Shown: positions 1-10,126, counted from the stretch's first letter. The stretch is 64,000 nt of DNA from an uncultured Eubacterium sp. (GCA_934320655.1 CAKRFN010000004.1:1-64000); one strand, 5' to 3'. Made by a program: numbers and translations. The notes: a model not told the origin generated them from the letters alone.

Positions 1-29
1 GAAAGAGTAAATATCGACTGTGCGGGAGT

Positions 30-61
30 AAATTCCACCGCATAAGCGGGCGGTGGAATTT
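30..61 (+). terminator. Stem-loop, possible terminator of an upstream gene
   Basis: A perfect 11-bp inverted repeat (AAATTCCACCG / CGGTGGAATTT) encloses a 10-nt loop. The following bases are A-rich with only a short T stretch, so it is not a textbook intrinsic terminator. It sits before the promoter at 104-132 and probably closes a transcript entering from the left. Confidence 0.4.
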
Positions 62-103
62 AAATAAAAAATTTAGGTATGTTATCTCATAGAATGCAAA
101 TGC

Positions 104-132
104 TTGACGAAGCGAGTGTTAGAGGGTATACT
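104..132 (+). promoter_or_regulatory. Sigma-A promoter of the polysaccharide locus
   Basis: TTGACG (104-109) and TATACT (127-132) are separated by exactly 17 bp, close to the sigma-A consensus. The expected start near 139 gives a leader of about 40 nt before the first glycosyltransferase. No comparably clear promoter was noticed before the next 20 kb of same-strand genes, so this may drive a long operon. Confidence 0.75.
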
Positions 133-178
133 GATGCTGTATATTTAGGTATCGTATGTCTATATGCGGAGTAACAAG

Positions 179-1000
179 ATGGATAATGGAGAAAAGCCCC
201 CCATAGTCAGTGTCCTCATGGGAATTTATAATGAAAAGAATAGAGATTATGTGATTCAGGCGATTGATTCTATTCTGCAGCAGTCTTTTGGGGATTTTGA
301 ATTTATCATCTGTGATGATGGATCAACCGATGAGTTTTATACATGGTTGCAGGATGTGTGCCGAAAAGATTCCCGCATCCGGTTATTACGTAATGACAAA
401 AACATGGGATTATCTTATACGCTGAACCGGTGCATGAAACAGGCAAGTGGAAAATATTATGCCCGGATGGATGCAGACGATATTTCGGAACAAAAACGAT
501 TAGAGAAACAACTTCTCTTTCTGGAAAACCATCCGGAATTTTCTATCGTTGGTTGCAATGCCGAATTTATAGATGATCAAGGGGTGTGGGGGAATCATCT
601 GATGATAGAAGTGCCACAAAAGACAGATTTCCTGAAAACCTCGGTTTTTATTCATCCCACGATTTTGGTTCGTGCAGAAGTTATGCAGAAAATAGGTGGG
701 TATTCCACAGAAGCTTATGCATTGCGGACGGAAGATTACGAATTGTTTATGCGCTTGTACGCAATTGGGGAACGTGGATATAATTTACAGGAATTTTTGT
801 TCCAATATAGAGAGGATCTGAGTGCTTTTGCCAAACGCAAGTACCGGTATCGTGTCAACGAGATGAGGGTGCGGTATCGTGGATTTCGCGCATTGGGAAT
901 ATTAAAAGGTAACTGGAGCTATGTGATGAAACCTTTGGTAGTGGGAATGATTCCGGCGAAGGTTATGCAGAAACGCCGGAAAAAGCAATTTGGAGTATAG
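179..1000 (+). CDS. GT2 family glycosyltransferase
   Basis: A 273-residue GT-A fold glycosyltransferase that should move a sugar from a nucleotide donor during polysaccharide assembly at the cytoplasmic membrane. The N-terminus has the family pattern SVLMGIYNE, followed by IICDDGSTD and the metal-binding DxD region ARMDADDIS near residue 100. I chose the ATG at 179 over the one at 164 because GGAG at 168-171 lies 7 nt before it. It is the first gene of the locus and ends 6 nt before a second GT2 gene, so the two are probably co-translated. The donor and acceptor sugars cannot be read from the sequence. Confidence 0.85.
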   Translation: MDNGEKPPIVSVLMGIYNEKNRDYVIQAIDSILQQSFGDFEFIICDDGSTDEFYTWLQDVCRKDSRIRLLRNDKNMGLSYTLNRCMKQASGKYYARMDADDISEQKRLEKQLLFLENHPEFSIVGCNAEFIDDQGVWGNHLMIEVPQKTDFLKTSVFIHPTILVRAEVMQKIGGYSTEAYALRTEDYELFMRLYAIGERGYNLQEFLFQYREDLSAFAKRKYRYRVNEMRVRYRGFRALGILKGNWSYVMKPLVVGMIPAKVMQKRRKKQFGV

Positions 1001-1006
1001 AAATAG

Positions 1007-1915
1007 ATGATAGGAATTGTGATTCTAAATTATCAGAACTGGGATGATACACTTCGTTGTGTGCGTAGTATATGGAAAAATCCGCCTAAAGAATCTTTCC
1101 GGATTATTTTAGTAGATAATGCGTCTCCCAATATGCCGGAATATGATCTGGATGCAATGGTGCAGCAGTACCAGATCATATACATTAAGAATAAGGAAAA
1201 TAAAGGTTATAACGCAGGAAATAATACAGGCATTGCGAAAGCTTTGAAACTTGAATGTGATGCCATCTTGATTTCAAATAATGATGTGTGTTTTGAAAAG
1301 GGATGCATTCAGGAACTGTATGATTGTGCGCAGAAGAATGCCAAGATCGGAATTGTGGGACCTAAAATACTGGATTGGGATGGGAAAATACAAAAAAGCA
1401 ATCTGTGTAGAAAGACGGGGATCAAGGAAAAATATCTGGTCAGGACACGATTACATGCAATTTTTCGACATTCCTATAAGACATACTTTGGTTTCGACCG
1501 AAATGATGATACAATGTATGAGGTGTATGCGGTGATGGGATGTTGCTTTCTTATGACACGAGCATGCGCAGAGCGGGTTACGCCGCTGGATGAATACCCA
1601 TTTCTGTATGAAGAAGAATTGATTTTGGGAATCATGATGGAAAAAGCTGGATTTCGTACCGTGTATGATCCAGCAGCGATAATCGAACATTTACACGGAG
1701 GTAGTACGCGGTATGTGCAGGCATTTTCTTTTGCACATTTTGTTCGAAGTGAAATCTATTATTGCAGAGAATATCTGCATGCGTCGCGAATGCAGATTTT
1801 GCCGTTGTATTGGTATCGGCTGGTACTTTATCTGCTTCGCTGTGTGAAGTATGAGGATTTTCGAAAGCAGTGGAAGTGGTTTCGGAAGATGACGAAGGAA
1901 GAATTACGTAAATAA
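1007..1915 (+). CDS. GT2 family glycosyltransferase, rhamnosyltransferase-like
   Basis: A 302-residue GT2 enzyme. It opens with IGIVILNYQNWDDT and continues with LVDNASPN, LISNNDV (the DxD-equivalent) and FLYEEELILG followed by EHLHGGST. This is the pattern of the subgroup often annotated as rhamnosyltransferases. The dTDP-rhamnose genes further down the locus are consistent with rhamnose as donor, but that link is inference. It lies 6 nt after the previous glycosyltransferase and before the ABC exporter. No membrane segment is obvious apart from a moderately hydrophobic C-terminal stretch. Confidence 0.85.
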   Translation: MIGIVILNYQNWDDTLRCVRSIWKNPPKESFRIILVDNASPNMPEYDLDAMVQQYQIIYIKNKENKGYNAGNNTGIAKALKLECDAILISNNDVCFEKGCIQELYDCAQKNAKIGIVGPKILDWDGKIQKSNLCRKTGIKEKYLVRTRLHAIFRHSYKTYFGFDRNDDTMYEVYAVMGCCFLMTRACAERVTPLDEYPFLYEEELILGIMMEKAGFRTVYDPAAIIEHLHGGSTRYVQAFSFAHFVRSEIYYCREYLHASRMQILPLYWYRLVLYLLRCVKYEDFRKQWKWFRKMTKEELRK

Positions 1916-1949
1916 CTGACTTAATCTGATAAATATTTTGGAGACTGAA

Positions 1950-2729
1950 ATGATACGAAAATTTAAAGAATTATTTGATTATAGAGAAATGATTTATAGT
2001 ATGGTAAGGAAAGAACTGAGAGGACGGTATAAAAGTTCTGTTTTAGGGTTTTTGTGGACGTTTATAAATCCGTTATGTCAAATTATTATCTACACACTTG
2101 TTTTTTCTACAATTTTTAGAATGAATATTGATAAATACTATCTTTTCCTTACAGTTGTTATGATTCCATGGGTATTTTTTTCATCTTCGGTTACAGGAGG
2201 AGCTGTTTGTGTTGTTAATTCCAAAGATTTGTTGACAAAAATTTATTTTCCAAGAGAAGTTTTACCTGTTTCATTTGTTACAAGTTGTTTTGTAAATATG
2301 ATCTTATCTTTTATAGTTGTGTTTGCGGTTCTTATCATTTCGGGATGGGGATTTAGTTTCAAGGCACTTTTGTTTCTTCCAATAGTAATGGTTGTAGAAT
2401 ATTTATTGTGCCTTGGTTTTACAATGATTATTTCGGCTTGTACTGTATATCTTCGAGATTTGGAACATATCATGGGTGTATTAATGATGGCATGGATTTA
2501 TTTAACACCTGTTATGTATGATATTAGTTATGTTCCAGAAAAATTACAAAAAATATTTTGGATAAATCCAATGACGTCAGTAGCAATTGCATACCGTGAG
2601 ATCCTGTATTATAAAAAAATACCAGATATGTCAAATCTTATATTGACGGTTGTTGTAGGAGTTGTTTCCCTTGTGATTGGAGGAATTGTGTTTGATAGAT
2701 TACAGAGAAATTTCGTGGAGGAAATGTAA
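1950..2729 (+). CDS. Polysaccharide ABC exporter permease (Wzm/TagG type)
   Basis: A 259-residue ABC-2 type permease with about six hydrophobic segments and the family N-terminus in which VRKELRGRYK precedes SVLGFLWTFINP. Proteins of this type export a finished polysaccharide or teichoic-acid chain across the membrane with a Wzt/TagH ATPase. The ATG at 1950 is preferred because GGAG at 1940-1943 is 6 nt upstream; a TTG at 1938 is in frame but badly placed. The stop is directly followed by the ATG of the ATPase gene, so the two subunits are translationally linked. Base composition here is very AT-rich. Confidence 0.88.
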   Translation: MIRKFKELFDYREMIYSMVRKELRGRYKSSVLGFLWTFINPLCQIIIYTLVFSTIFRMNIDKYYLFLTVVMIPWVFFSSSVTGGAVCVVNSKDLLTKIYFPREVLPVSFVTSCFVNMILSFIVVFAVLIISGWGFSFKALLFLPIVMVVEYLLCLGFTMIISACTVYLRDLEHIMGVLMMAWIYLTPVMYDISYVPEKLQKIFWINPMTSVAIAYREILYYKKIPDMSNLILTVVVGVVSLVIGGIVFDRLQRNFVEEM

Positions 2730-4061
2730 ATGAAAGCGGAAAATTCCATAGAAGTACGAAATTTAAAAAAAGATTTTAAAGTGTATTTGGATAAAGGAAA
2801 CAGTTTAAAAGAAAAAATATTATTTAAAAAAAGAAATCGACATGAAATACATCATGTGCTTCGGGGAATTAGTTTTGATGTCAAAAAGGGAGAAGCAATA
2901 GGATTAATTGGAAAAAATGGATGTGGTAAAAGTACAACTCTAAAGATGCTTACAAAAATTATGTACCCGACGAGTGGTACTATTGATATGAGAGGTAGAG
3001 TCTCAAGTCTGATTGAATTAGGGGCTGGCTTTCATCCAGATATGACGGGGCGTGAAAATATATTTATCAACGCTTCTATTTTTGGATTGAACCATGCCGA
3101 AATTGAAAGACGAATTGGGGAGATTATTAAATTTTCGGAATTAGAGGACTTTATTGATAATCCTGTTCGTACCTATTCTTCAGGAATGTACATGAGACTT
3201 GCATTTGCAGTGGCAATTAATGTAGATGCAGATATTCTTTTGATAGATGAAATTTTAGCAGTTGGAGATGTTAGTTTTCAAGAAAAATGTTTTGAAAAAT
3301 TAAAAGAAATAAAAAAGAATGGTACAACTATTGTAATAGTGTCTCATGTGATGAATCAGATTGAAAGTATTTGTGACCGCGCAATTTGGATAGAAGATGG
3401 ATTGATTAGAGAAGAAGGGGAACCAAAAAAGATTGGGGATCATTATCTGGCATCCATGGAAGAAAAACGTATTGCAAAGATAGAAGATGATTTTCAACGT
3501 GAACTTTTAGAAAAAAAAGAAGAAGAAAAAAAAGAAAAGTTACGTGCAAATCAAAAAAAGCAGGAAGAAATTGGAATGCCTGTTTTTTGTCGTAAAGGTG
3601 CTACTCGAAGAGGGAATATGAAAATTGTTTTTACGGATGGTGGAATTTTTAATTCGGAACAGAAACAGACAAAATATTTTCACATTGGAGAAGCAATGGA
3701 AATACGTTTGAAATACAAGGCAGAACAACCGGAAGAAGATATAAATTTTACATTAAATATTACAAGAGATGATGGAGTTTATTGTTTTGGTACAACGGCA
3801 TTATCTGGATTGTTTTGTAAATATCAGATTGTAAAGAAAAAAGAAGGTGAAGTTTCTTTTGAAATAGAGAAAAATAATTTGCTGGAAGGTAAATATTATT
3901 TGGATATAGGCATACAGAACCTTCAGGAAGAAGAATATGATTATATTAGTAATGCAATGTCATTTCGTGTGCAGAAAAGTCAGGATGCGCAGCAGGGAAT
4001 TGTATATTTGCCAGGGCATTGGGTAAGTAATGGGGAGAGTATTCAACGTAACGATAAATAA
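2730..4061 (+). CDS. Polysaccharide ABC exporter ATPase with C-terminal Wzt-like domain
   Basis: A 443-residue ATPase partner of the permease. Walker A is GKNGCGKST, the signature region is YSSGM and Walker B is ILLIDEIL. The ABC domain spans about residues 5-245. A charged Lys/Glu-rich linker (about 245-285) leads to a beta-rich C-terminal domain of about 150 residues, resembling the carbohydrate-binding domain of Wzt proteins that read a terminal modification of the exported glycan. The methyltransferase domain of the next protein could supply such a modification; that is inference. The start codon abuts the permease stop. Confidence 0.88.
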   Translation: MKAENSIEVRNLKKDFKVYLDKGNSLKEKILFKKRNRHEIHHVLRGISFDVKKGEAIGLIGKNGCGKSTTLKMLTKIMYPTSGTIDMRGRVSSLIELGAGFHPDMTGRENIFINASIFGLNHAEIERRIGEIIKFSELEDFIDNPVRTYSSGMYMRLAFAVAINVDADILLIDEILAVGDVSFQEKCFEKLKEIKKNGTTIVIVSHVMNQIESICDRAIWIEDGLIREEGEPKKIGDHYLASMEEKRIAKIEDDFQRELLEKKEEEKKEKLRANQKKQEEIGMPVFCRKGATRRGNMKIVFTDGGIFNSEQKQTKYFHIGEAMEIRLKYKAEQPEEDINFTLNITRDDGVYCFGTTALSGLFCKYQIVKKKEGEVSFEIEKNNLLEGKYYLDIGIQNLQEEEYDYISNAMSFRVQKSQDAQQGIVYLPGHWVSNGESIQRNDK

Positions 4062-4082
4062 AAAGGATAAAGGAATTAGACC

Positions 4083-7000
4083 ATGGATAAGGAAGTGTTT
4101 ACGGGAGAGCGATTTATTCCCGGAATTGATGATAGAAAACTTGAAATAGAACATATGCAGCGCTATATGAGTTTTTGTGAATTGGCAACGGGCAAGGATG
4201 TATTAGATGCGGCCTGTGGCGAAGGATATGGAAGTAAAATTTTATCTGAAATTGCCAAAACGGTGATTGGATTGGATATTTCGGAAGATACAATTATTCA
4301 GGCAAATAAAAATTATGCGGAGAAAACGGATAATTTATCCTATGTATGTGGAAGCATTGCCAAAATGGATATGATACCAGATCATTCGAAAGATGTTGTA
4401 ATATCTTTTGAAACAATCGAACATGTACCGGAAGATGTTCAGAATGCTTTTCTGAACGAGATAAAAAGAATACTAAGAAAAGGTGGATTATTGGTAATGT
4501 CTACTCCGAATAAAAGGATTTATTCGGATTTATATCATCAAAAAAATCATTTTCATATCAAAGAATTTTATCAGGAAGAGTTTGTGTCCTTTATTCACAA
4601 ACAATTTAAGAATGTACAGTTATTTTCGCAGTCTTTTGAGGTGGCATGTGTTTTAGATTCGATGGATCATCCGAGAAAGACTTTAAATACATACGATTCG
4701 GCAAAAGCAGAAGAAGCGAAATATGTTATTGCTATTGCAAGCAATGAAGAGATTCCAAATATTTCTGGGACAGCAGTGACAATTTGTGAGACGGGAGAAT
4801 ATGATGCAATTATGCATCGTATTGTTCAACTTCAAAAAGAAGAAGAAGATAGAAATAATCACTTAAATAAACTGGATAAAGAGATAGAGCAATATAGAGA
4901 TCGAATAATAAATGATGATGCAAAAATAGAAACTTTAAGAAACAAAGTGCAAAATTCTGAAAATAGAAACGAAAATTTGCAAATACGATACAATAATTTG
5001 CAAATACGATACAATAATTTGCAATTGGAATATCAAGAAAAAATACAAAAATATCAAGTCTTGCTAAATAATAAAGAAGGACACATAGAACAACTGCTTG
5101 AAGTAGAACGTGCATATGAAAGGGAAAAGAATTCTCGTACTTATCGTTTGGCCAATAAATTCAGACAGATAAGTTTGTTTTTGTGTCCGCCGAATAGCGT
5201 TAGAAGATTTTTTGCAAAAGTTATCGTAAAAAGCGTAAGGCATCCAAAAATGATGCTGAAGATGATTAATCCAAGGCGTATTAAGAATGCCATTCTTGTT
5301 TTGAAGCGTGAAGGAGCTGTTAGTGCGACTAATCATATGAAGTTGGTTGAGGAGTTCGAGAGGTCTAATGAAAATCCAGTAGAATTATTACATCTTGCAA
5401 CAGAAACAGAGGAAAGAAAAAATATTGAAGAGTATCCGCAATTAGTTTTTCCGGAATATGATCATCCGCAGGTGTCAATAGTGATTCCTGTATATAATCA
5501 GTTTGATTATACATATCATTGTCTTGAATCAATATTAAATTATAGTGGAGATTGTACTTATGAAGTTATAGTTGCAAATGATAATTCGAATGACTTGACA
5601 ACGCAGATTCATGAAGTTATTCATGGAATTCATGTTGTAACAAATGAAGAAAATAAAAGGTTTTTATTAAATTGTAATAATGCAGCGAAGTATGCTCAGG
5701 GGCAGTATATTTTATTTTTAAATAATGATACACAAGTACAGGAGAACTGGCTGCAACCATTGATAGATGTAATGGAACATGATGATTCAGTCGGCATGGT
5801 TGGTTCAAAACTTGTCTATGCAGATGGATTTTTGCAGGAAGCGGGAGGAATTCTGTGGAAAGACGCTTCTGCATGGAATTATGGAAATCGTCAGAATCCT
5901 AACGATTCAGAATTTAATTATGTTCATGAAGCTGATTATATTTCCGGAGCTGCCATTATGATTCGAACCGATTTATGGGAAAAAATTGGCGGTTTTGATG
6001 AACGGTATGTGCCTGCATATTGCGAAGACTCGGATCTGGCATTTGAAGTAAGAAAACATGGATATAAAGTTATGTATCAGCCGTTATCTGTAGTGGTACA
6101 TTTTGAAGGAATATCAAATGGAACAGATTTGTCTTCCGGACAGAAAAAATATCAGGTAGAGAATCAAAAGAAATTCTATGAAAAGTGGAAAAAGGAACTT
6201 AATGCTGAACATTTTGAAAATGGAACAGATGTGTTTCTGGCCAGAGACCGAAGTACAAAAAAGAAGCATATTCTTGTGATTGACCATTATGTTCCGCAAT
6301 ATGATAAAGATGCTGGAAGCAAAACGACATTTATGTATTTGAAAATGTTTGTGAAAAAAGGGTATCAGGTTACTTTCTTAGGAGATAATTTTTATCAGCA
6401 TGAGCCATATACGACAGAATTGCAACAGCTGGGAATTTGTGTTTTATATGGTCAAAAATATGCACAGAATTGGAAAATATGGTTGGAAGAAAATGCAAAA
6501 TATTTTGATATATTTTATTTGAATCGTCCTCATATTAGTGTGAAATACATTGATATTATTAGAAATTGTGCAAAAGGTAAAGTTATATACTACGGTCATG
6601 ATCTGCATTTTCTTCGGATTAAGAGAGAATATGAATTAAATGGGGATGCATCATTACTAAAAGAATCTAATGAGTGGTTGGAAAAAGAATTATATTTGAT
6701 GCATAAAGCAGATATGAGTTACTATCCATCTGATGTTGAAATTGAAGCTATTCATGAGATTGACCCAGCTATCAAAGCAAAAGCAATAACCGCATATGTT
6801 TATGAACAGTTTCCAAAGATTCGATATAATACGAATCAAAGAGAAGGACTGCTTTTTGTTGGTGGATTTGGACATGCTCCGAACCTGGATGCTGTAAAAT
6901 GGTTTTTAAATAAGATTTATCCGGAAATTTATAAAAGAACTGGTGCAAAATTTTATATTGTTGGTTCTAATGCTCCAAAAGAAATACAGAATCTTTCGAT

Positions 7001-7355
7001 AGAAGGCGTTGTTGTGAAAGGGTTTGTTACAGAAGAAGAGTTACATCAACTGTATCAAAATACTCGTATAGATGTGGTTCCGCTTCGATATGGGGCTGGT
7101 GTGAAAGGAAAAGTTGTGGAAGGTCTTCATTATGGAATGCCAATTGTCACAACTTCTGTTGGTGCAGAAGGAATCACAGGAGTAGAACAAGTTGTTGCAG
7201 TGGCAGATGAAGAACAGAAGATGATAGATATTATTTGTGAATTATATACAAATGGAGATAAATTAAAAGAAATGTCAGAAGAAAGTTGCCTATTTATTCA
7301 GAAACATTTTAGTATTGATTCTGTGTGGAATGTTATAAAGGATGATTTTTCATAA
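4083..7355 (+). CDS. Three-module protein: SAM methyltransferase, GT2 and GT4 glycosyltransferases
   Basis: A 1090-residue cytoplasmic protein. Residues about 35-150 are a class I SAM methyltransferase (VLDAACGEGYGS, then IGLDIS). Residues about 250-350 form a charged coiled coil. Residues about 460-690 are a GT2 domain (VSIVIPVYNQFDYT, FLNNDTQV, AYCEDSDLAFEVRKHGY). Residues about 720-1090 are a GT4-like domain (LFVGGFGHAPN, then VPLRYGAGVKGKVVEGL). Such fusions usually polymerise or cap a surface glycan, with the coiled coil acting as a spacer or ruler. Position just after the Wzm/Wzt pair suggests it makes the end group recognised by the exporter. The coiled coil contains an exact 21-bp tandem duplication at 4975-5016. 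Confidence 0.88.
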   Translation: MDKEVFTGERFIPGIDDRKLEIEHMQRYMSFCELATGKDVLDAACGEGYGSKILSEIAKTVIGLDISEDTIIQANKNYAEKTDNLSYVCGSIAKMDMIPDHSKDVVISFETIEHVPEDVQNAFLNEIKRILRKGGLLVMSTPNKRIYSDLYHQKNHFHIKEFYQEEFVSFIHKQFKNVQLFSQSFEVACVLDSMDHPRKTLNTYDSAKAEEAKYVIAIASNEEIPNISGTAVTICETGEYDAIMHRIVQLQKEEEDRNNHLNKLDKEIEQYRDRIINDDAKIETLRNKVQNSENRNENLQIRYNNLQIRYNNLQLEYQEKIQKYQVLLNNKEGHIEQLLEVERAYEREKNSRTYRLANKFRQISLFLCPPNSVRRFFAKVIVKSVRHPKMMLKMINPRRIKNAILVLKREGAVSATNHMKLVEEFERSNENPVELLHLATETEERKNIEEYPQLVFPEYDHPQVSIVIPVYNQFDYTYHCLESILNYSGDCTYEVIVANDNSNDLTTQIHEVIHGIHVVTNEENKRFLLNCNNAAKYAQGQYILFLNNDTQVQENWLQPLIDVMEHDDSVGMVGSKLVYADGFLQEAGGILWKDASAWNYGNRQNPNDSEFNYVHEADYISGAAIMIRTDLWEKIGGFDERYVPAYCEDSDLAFEVRKHGYKVMYQPLSVVVHFEGISNGTDLSSGQKKYQVENQKKFYEKWKKELNAEHFENGTDVFLARDRSTKKKHILVIDHYVPQYDKDAGSKTTFMYLKMFVKKGYQVTFLGDNFYQHEPYTTELQQLGICVLYGQKYAQNWKIWLEENAKYFDIFYLNRPHISVKYIDIIRNCAKGKVIYYGHDLHFLRIKREYELNGDASLLKESNEWLEKELYLMHKADMSYYPSDVEIEAIHEIDPAIKAKAITAYVYEQFPKIRYNTNQREGLLFVGGFGHAPNLDAVKWFLNKIYPEIYKRTGAKFYIVGSNAPKEIQNLSIEGVVVKGFVTEEELHQLYQNTRIDVVPLRYGAGVKGKVVEGLHYGMPIVTTSVGAEGITGVEQVVAVADEEQKMIDIICELYTNGDKLKEMSEESCLFIQKHFSIDSVWNVIKDDFS

Positions 7356-7374
7356 AATTTAGAGGAGACCAGCT

Positions 7375-8370
7375 ATGATTATTACACAAACACCATTTCG
7401 GATGTCCTTCTTTGGTGGGGGGACTGATTTTCCGGGATTTTATAAAGAACATGGAGGAGCTGTGATTTCTACAACATTTGATAAATATTGTTATGTAAAT
7501 GTACGGCACCTTCCGAGATTTTTTGACTATTCAACAGAATTGTCTTATGCAAAGACCGAAAGAGTTACAGATGTCAATGATATTGTGCATCCGGCAATTC
7601 GAGAAGCTATGAAATTTTTGGATATGCATGAAATTCGTCTGACATATGAGGCTGATTTGCCAGCACGTTCGGGATTGGGAACAAGCAGTTCTTTTGCAGT
7701 GGGAATGTTATATGCTTTTTATGCTCTGAAGGGAAAGTATGCGGATAAAAGAAAACTTGCAGATGAAGCAATTTATCTGGAACGTGTGCTATGCAAAGAA
7801 AGTGGCGGTGTGCAGGATCAGATTGCAGCATCATTTGGGGGCTTTAATCGAATCAATTTTTCACAAAATGGATATACAGTGGATCCAATTGTCATATCAC
7901 CAGAGCGAAAAAAACAGTTGAACCAAAATCTGATGTTATTTTTTACTGGGTTTTCACGTTTCTCATCTGATATTCAGGTGTCAACACAGAGTGCGATGAA
8001 GGATAAAACAGCACAACTATTGGAGATGTATTCATTAGTGGATGATGCGGAACAAATTCTCGTTTCCAAACAGGATCTGAATGAATTTGGAAAAATGTTG
8101 GATCATACCTGGAAATTGAAACGTGGAATTACGAGTAAAATTTCAACGGATTCTATAGATGGGCTGTATCAGAAAGCAATTCAGGCAGGAGCAACTGGTG
8201 GTAAATTACTTGGGGCAGGTGGAGGAGGTTTTCTTTTGTTTTATGTAGAACCGGATAAACAGGAAAATGTGAGAAGGGCATTAGAGGGGTTATTACATGT
8301 TCCGTTCGAGTTTGAAGATACTGGGACGAGAATTATTCATTATACACCAGAAACATATGAACCTATGTAA
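7375..8370 (+). CDS. hddA: D-glycero-D-manno-heptose 7-phosphate kinase (GHMP family)
   Basis: A 331-residue GHMP kinase. The N-terminus TPFRMSFFGGGTDFPGFY is typical of HddA and related sugar kinases. The ATP-binding motif is ARSGLGTSSSFAVG, and GATGGKLLGAGGGGF is the conserved C-terminal motif. HddA phosphorylates C1 of D-glycero-D-manno-heptose 7-phosphate on the way to GDP-heptose. The assignment is strengthened by GmhA and an HddC-GmhB fusion at 20.3-22.3 kb in the same locus. AGAGGAG lies just before the ATG. A fucokinase-like specificity cannot be excluded from sequence alone. Confidence 0.82.
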   Translation: MIITQTPFRMSFFGGGTDFPGFYKEHGGAVISTTFDKYCYVNVRHLPRFFDYSTELSYAKTERVTDVNDIVHPAIREAMKFLDMHEIRLTYEADLPARSGLGTSSSFAVGMLYAFYALKGKYADKRKLADEAIYLERVLCKESGGVQDQIAASFGGFNRINFSQNGYTVDPIVISPERKKQLNQNLMLFFTGFSRFSSDIQVSTQSAMKDKTAQLLEMYSLVDDAEQILVSKQDLNEFGKMLDHTWKLKRGITSKISTDSIDGLYQKAIQAGATGGKLLGAGGGGFLLFYVEPDKQENVRRALEGLLHVPFEFEDTGTRIIHYTPETYEPM

Positions 8371-8402
8371 AAATTTATAACAAATTGTATAAGGTGAAGA
8401 AA

Positions 8403-10112
8403 ATGAAAAAAATTTTAAAAAGTAAGAAGATAATATTATGCATACTTTTTTTACTAGCTTTTTTTATATATGCTTGGACTTTTGAATTACCGGTAGTGGG
8501 AGATGGTCTTATGCATATGAATGACAATACTGATTTGTCTATAAAAAATATGTTAAAGTGTTTTTATACATTTGATGGACTTAACAAACCTATAAATTCA
8601 TATCTTTTAGGTTTTCATAGACCGGTGTTCGATGAGATTATAATTGAAATTTTAAAAAAAGCATTTGATTATAATGTTTATTGGATAAGGTTTGTTACAA
8701 TATTAGGATATGCATTTTCGGCAATAATATCTTATATGATAGGAGAAGAAATTTTCCAGGATAAGGTTAAGTCAATAATATTATCAGTTTTTATGATTTT
8801 TTCAATTGTGAGATTTCCAGGTGTTTATGATGTTGGATTATCTTTTTCTGTTTGGTTAGTTTTATTTTTCTTGTTAAGTTTATTGTTTACTGTAAAATAT
8901 GAAAAGTATGGAAGCATGTCCGCATTTGTTTTTTCAATTTTATTTACGGGAGTTACGCTGTATACAAAAGAGTCTGCAATGACATTGGGAGTAGCATTAG
9001 CACTATGGTATGATATAAAAAGCTACTCTAAAAATAAGAAAATATCTAAGACAATGATAGGATATACGTTGGCTCAGATGGTACTTTTAGTTACGTATAT
9101 GTATACGAGAATGTTAAAACTAGGAAACATATTTGAAGTGACGGGTGGTGGAATAAATGCTGATCACTTATCTATAATTGAATGTATAAAAAAAAGTATT
9201 GGTTACTTTTTAATCTGCTTTAATATACCTAATCCTATTTGTTTTGAAGCATATATGTGTCCACAATTAAATTTTATTTCTTTAGGTTTTGCATTAGTTA
9301 TTTTATGTGCAGTTCTTTTTTCGATATATAAATTAGGTGTATATGTTAAAGAAAAAAACAAAAAGGCTGTTGATTTGATTGTCTATATAGTTTGTTATTT
9401 GGTACTCCTATTACCTGTTTTTAAAACAACTCGTAATGCGACATACTATGGCGATATTTTAGCAATTTTTGCAGGATTATTTTTATTAACTGCGCTTGGA
9501 AATGGTAAGAAAATTTATTATTGGATTATAGGAATAACGGCATGCTATGTTATGGTTTATGCAATTAATATACATGATTACGTCAAACCAAATAGTTCTT
9601 ATTATTTACAATGTATTAGTAATGAGGCAAAAACTTTACGTGATGAATTAAAAATAGAGAAAGCTGATACGAAAAAAATTTTGTTTACTACAGATTGGGC
9701 AGCTGATATGAATAAGTATTGGATATATAATCAGATGGGAATGGGTTCTTTTTATAAATTTAATGTTGATATTAATAAAGAAACAGGGATATTGACAAAA
9801 GAAAATATAAAAGATATAAAAGAATCTACATTAATAGATTACTTTAAAAGCGAGGATGGGACATATAAATGTTTTTTGTATGATTGGAATAATAATCGCG
9901 GGAATAAAGTTGTACAAGTTCAGTATGATATAAATAATAATGATTCAATTATGGTAGGATTCTATTATGGAGATAAAGTTTATTATTCAACGATACAGAC
10001 AGAGTATAAAAAGACGTGGAATCAAGATGATTGTATTTATTTAGTTGTGCCCGGAGAGGTTCAGGTAAATATAATAGGAAATGGAGTAAGTCAGACAATT
10101 ATAGGTGATTAA
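8403..10112 (+). CDS. Polytopic membrane protein, GT-C glycosyltransferase-like
   Basis: A 569-residue membrane protein with about ten to eleven hydrophobic helices over residues 10-400 and a soluble C-terminal domain of about 165 residues. The topology, a charged first external loop and the pattern YTKESA after a helix pair resemble GT-C enzymes, which take sugars from polyprenyl-phosphate carriers outside the membrane. I do not recognise a specific family. The ATG at 8403 is preferred over an in-frame TTG at 8385 because AAGGTGA is about 6 nt upstream. It sits between the heptose kinase and the aldolase genes and is extremely AT-rich. Confidence 0.6.
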   Translation: MKKILKSKKIILCILFLLAFFIYAWTFELPVVGDGLMHMNDNTDLSIKNMLKCFYTFDGLNKPINSYLLGFHRPVFDEIIIEILKKAFDYNVYWIRFVTILGYAFSAIISYMIGEEIFQDKVKSIILSVFMIFSIVRFPGVYDVGLSFSVWLVLFFLLSLLFTVKYEKYGSMSAFVFSILFTGVTLYTKESAMTLGVALALWYDIKSYSKNKKISKTMIGYTLAQMVLLVTYMYTRMLKLGNIFEVTGGGINADHLSIIECIKKSIGYFLICFNIPNPICFEAYMCPQLNFISLGFALVILCAVLFSIYKLGVYVKEKNKKAVDLIVYIVCYLVLLLPVFKTTRNATYYGDILAIFAGLFLLTALGNGKKIYYWIIGITACYVMVYAINIHDYVKPNSSYYLQCISNEAKTLRDELKIEKADTKKILFTTDWAADMNKYWIYNQMGMGSFYKFNVDINKETGILTKENIKDIKESTLIDYFKSEDGTYKCFLYDWNNNRGNKVVQVQYDINNNDSIMVGFYYGDKVYYSTIQTEYKKTWNQDDCIYLVVPGEVQVNIIGNGVSQTIIGD

Positions 10113-10126
10113 AAAGGAGTGTAAGA

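Noticed and set aside
4975..5023. Tandem 21-bp repeat as a possible CRISPR or phase-variation tract
   Set aside because: It is an in-frame heptad duplication within a coiled coil; the unit is a multiple of three and copy change would not shift the frame.
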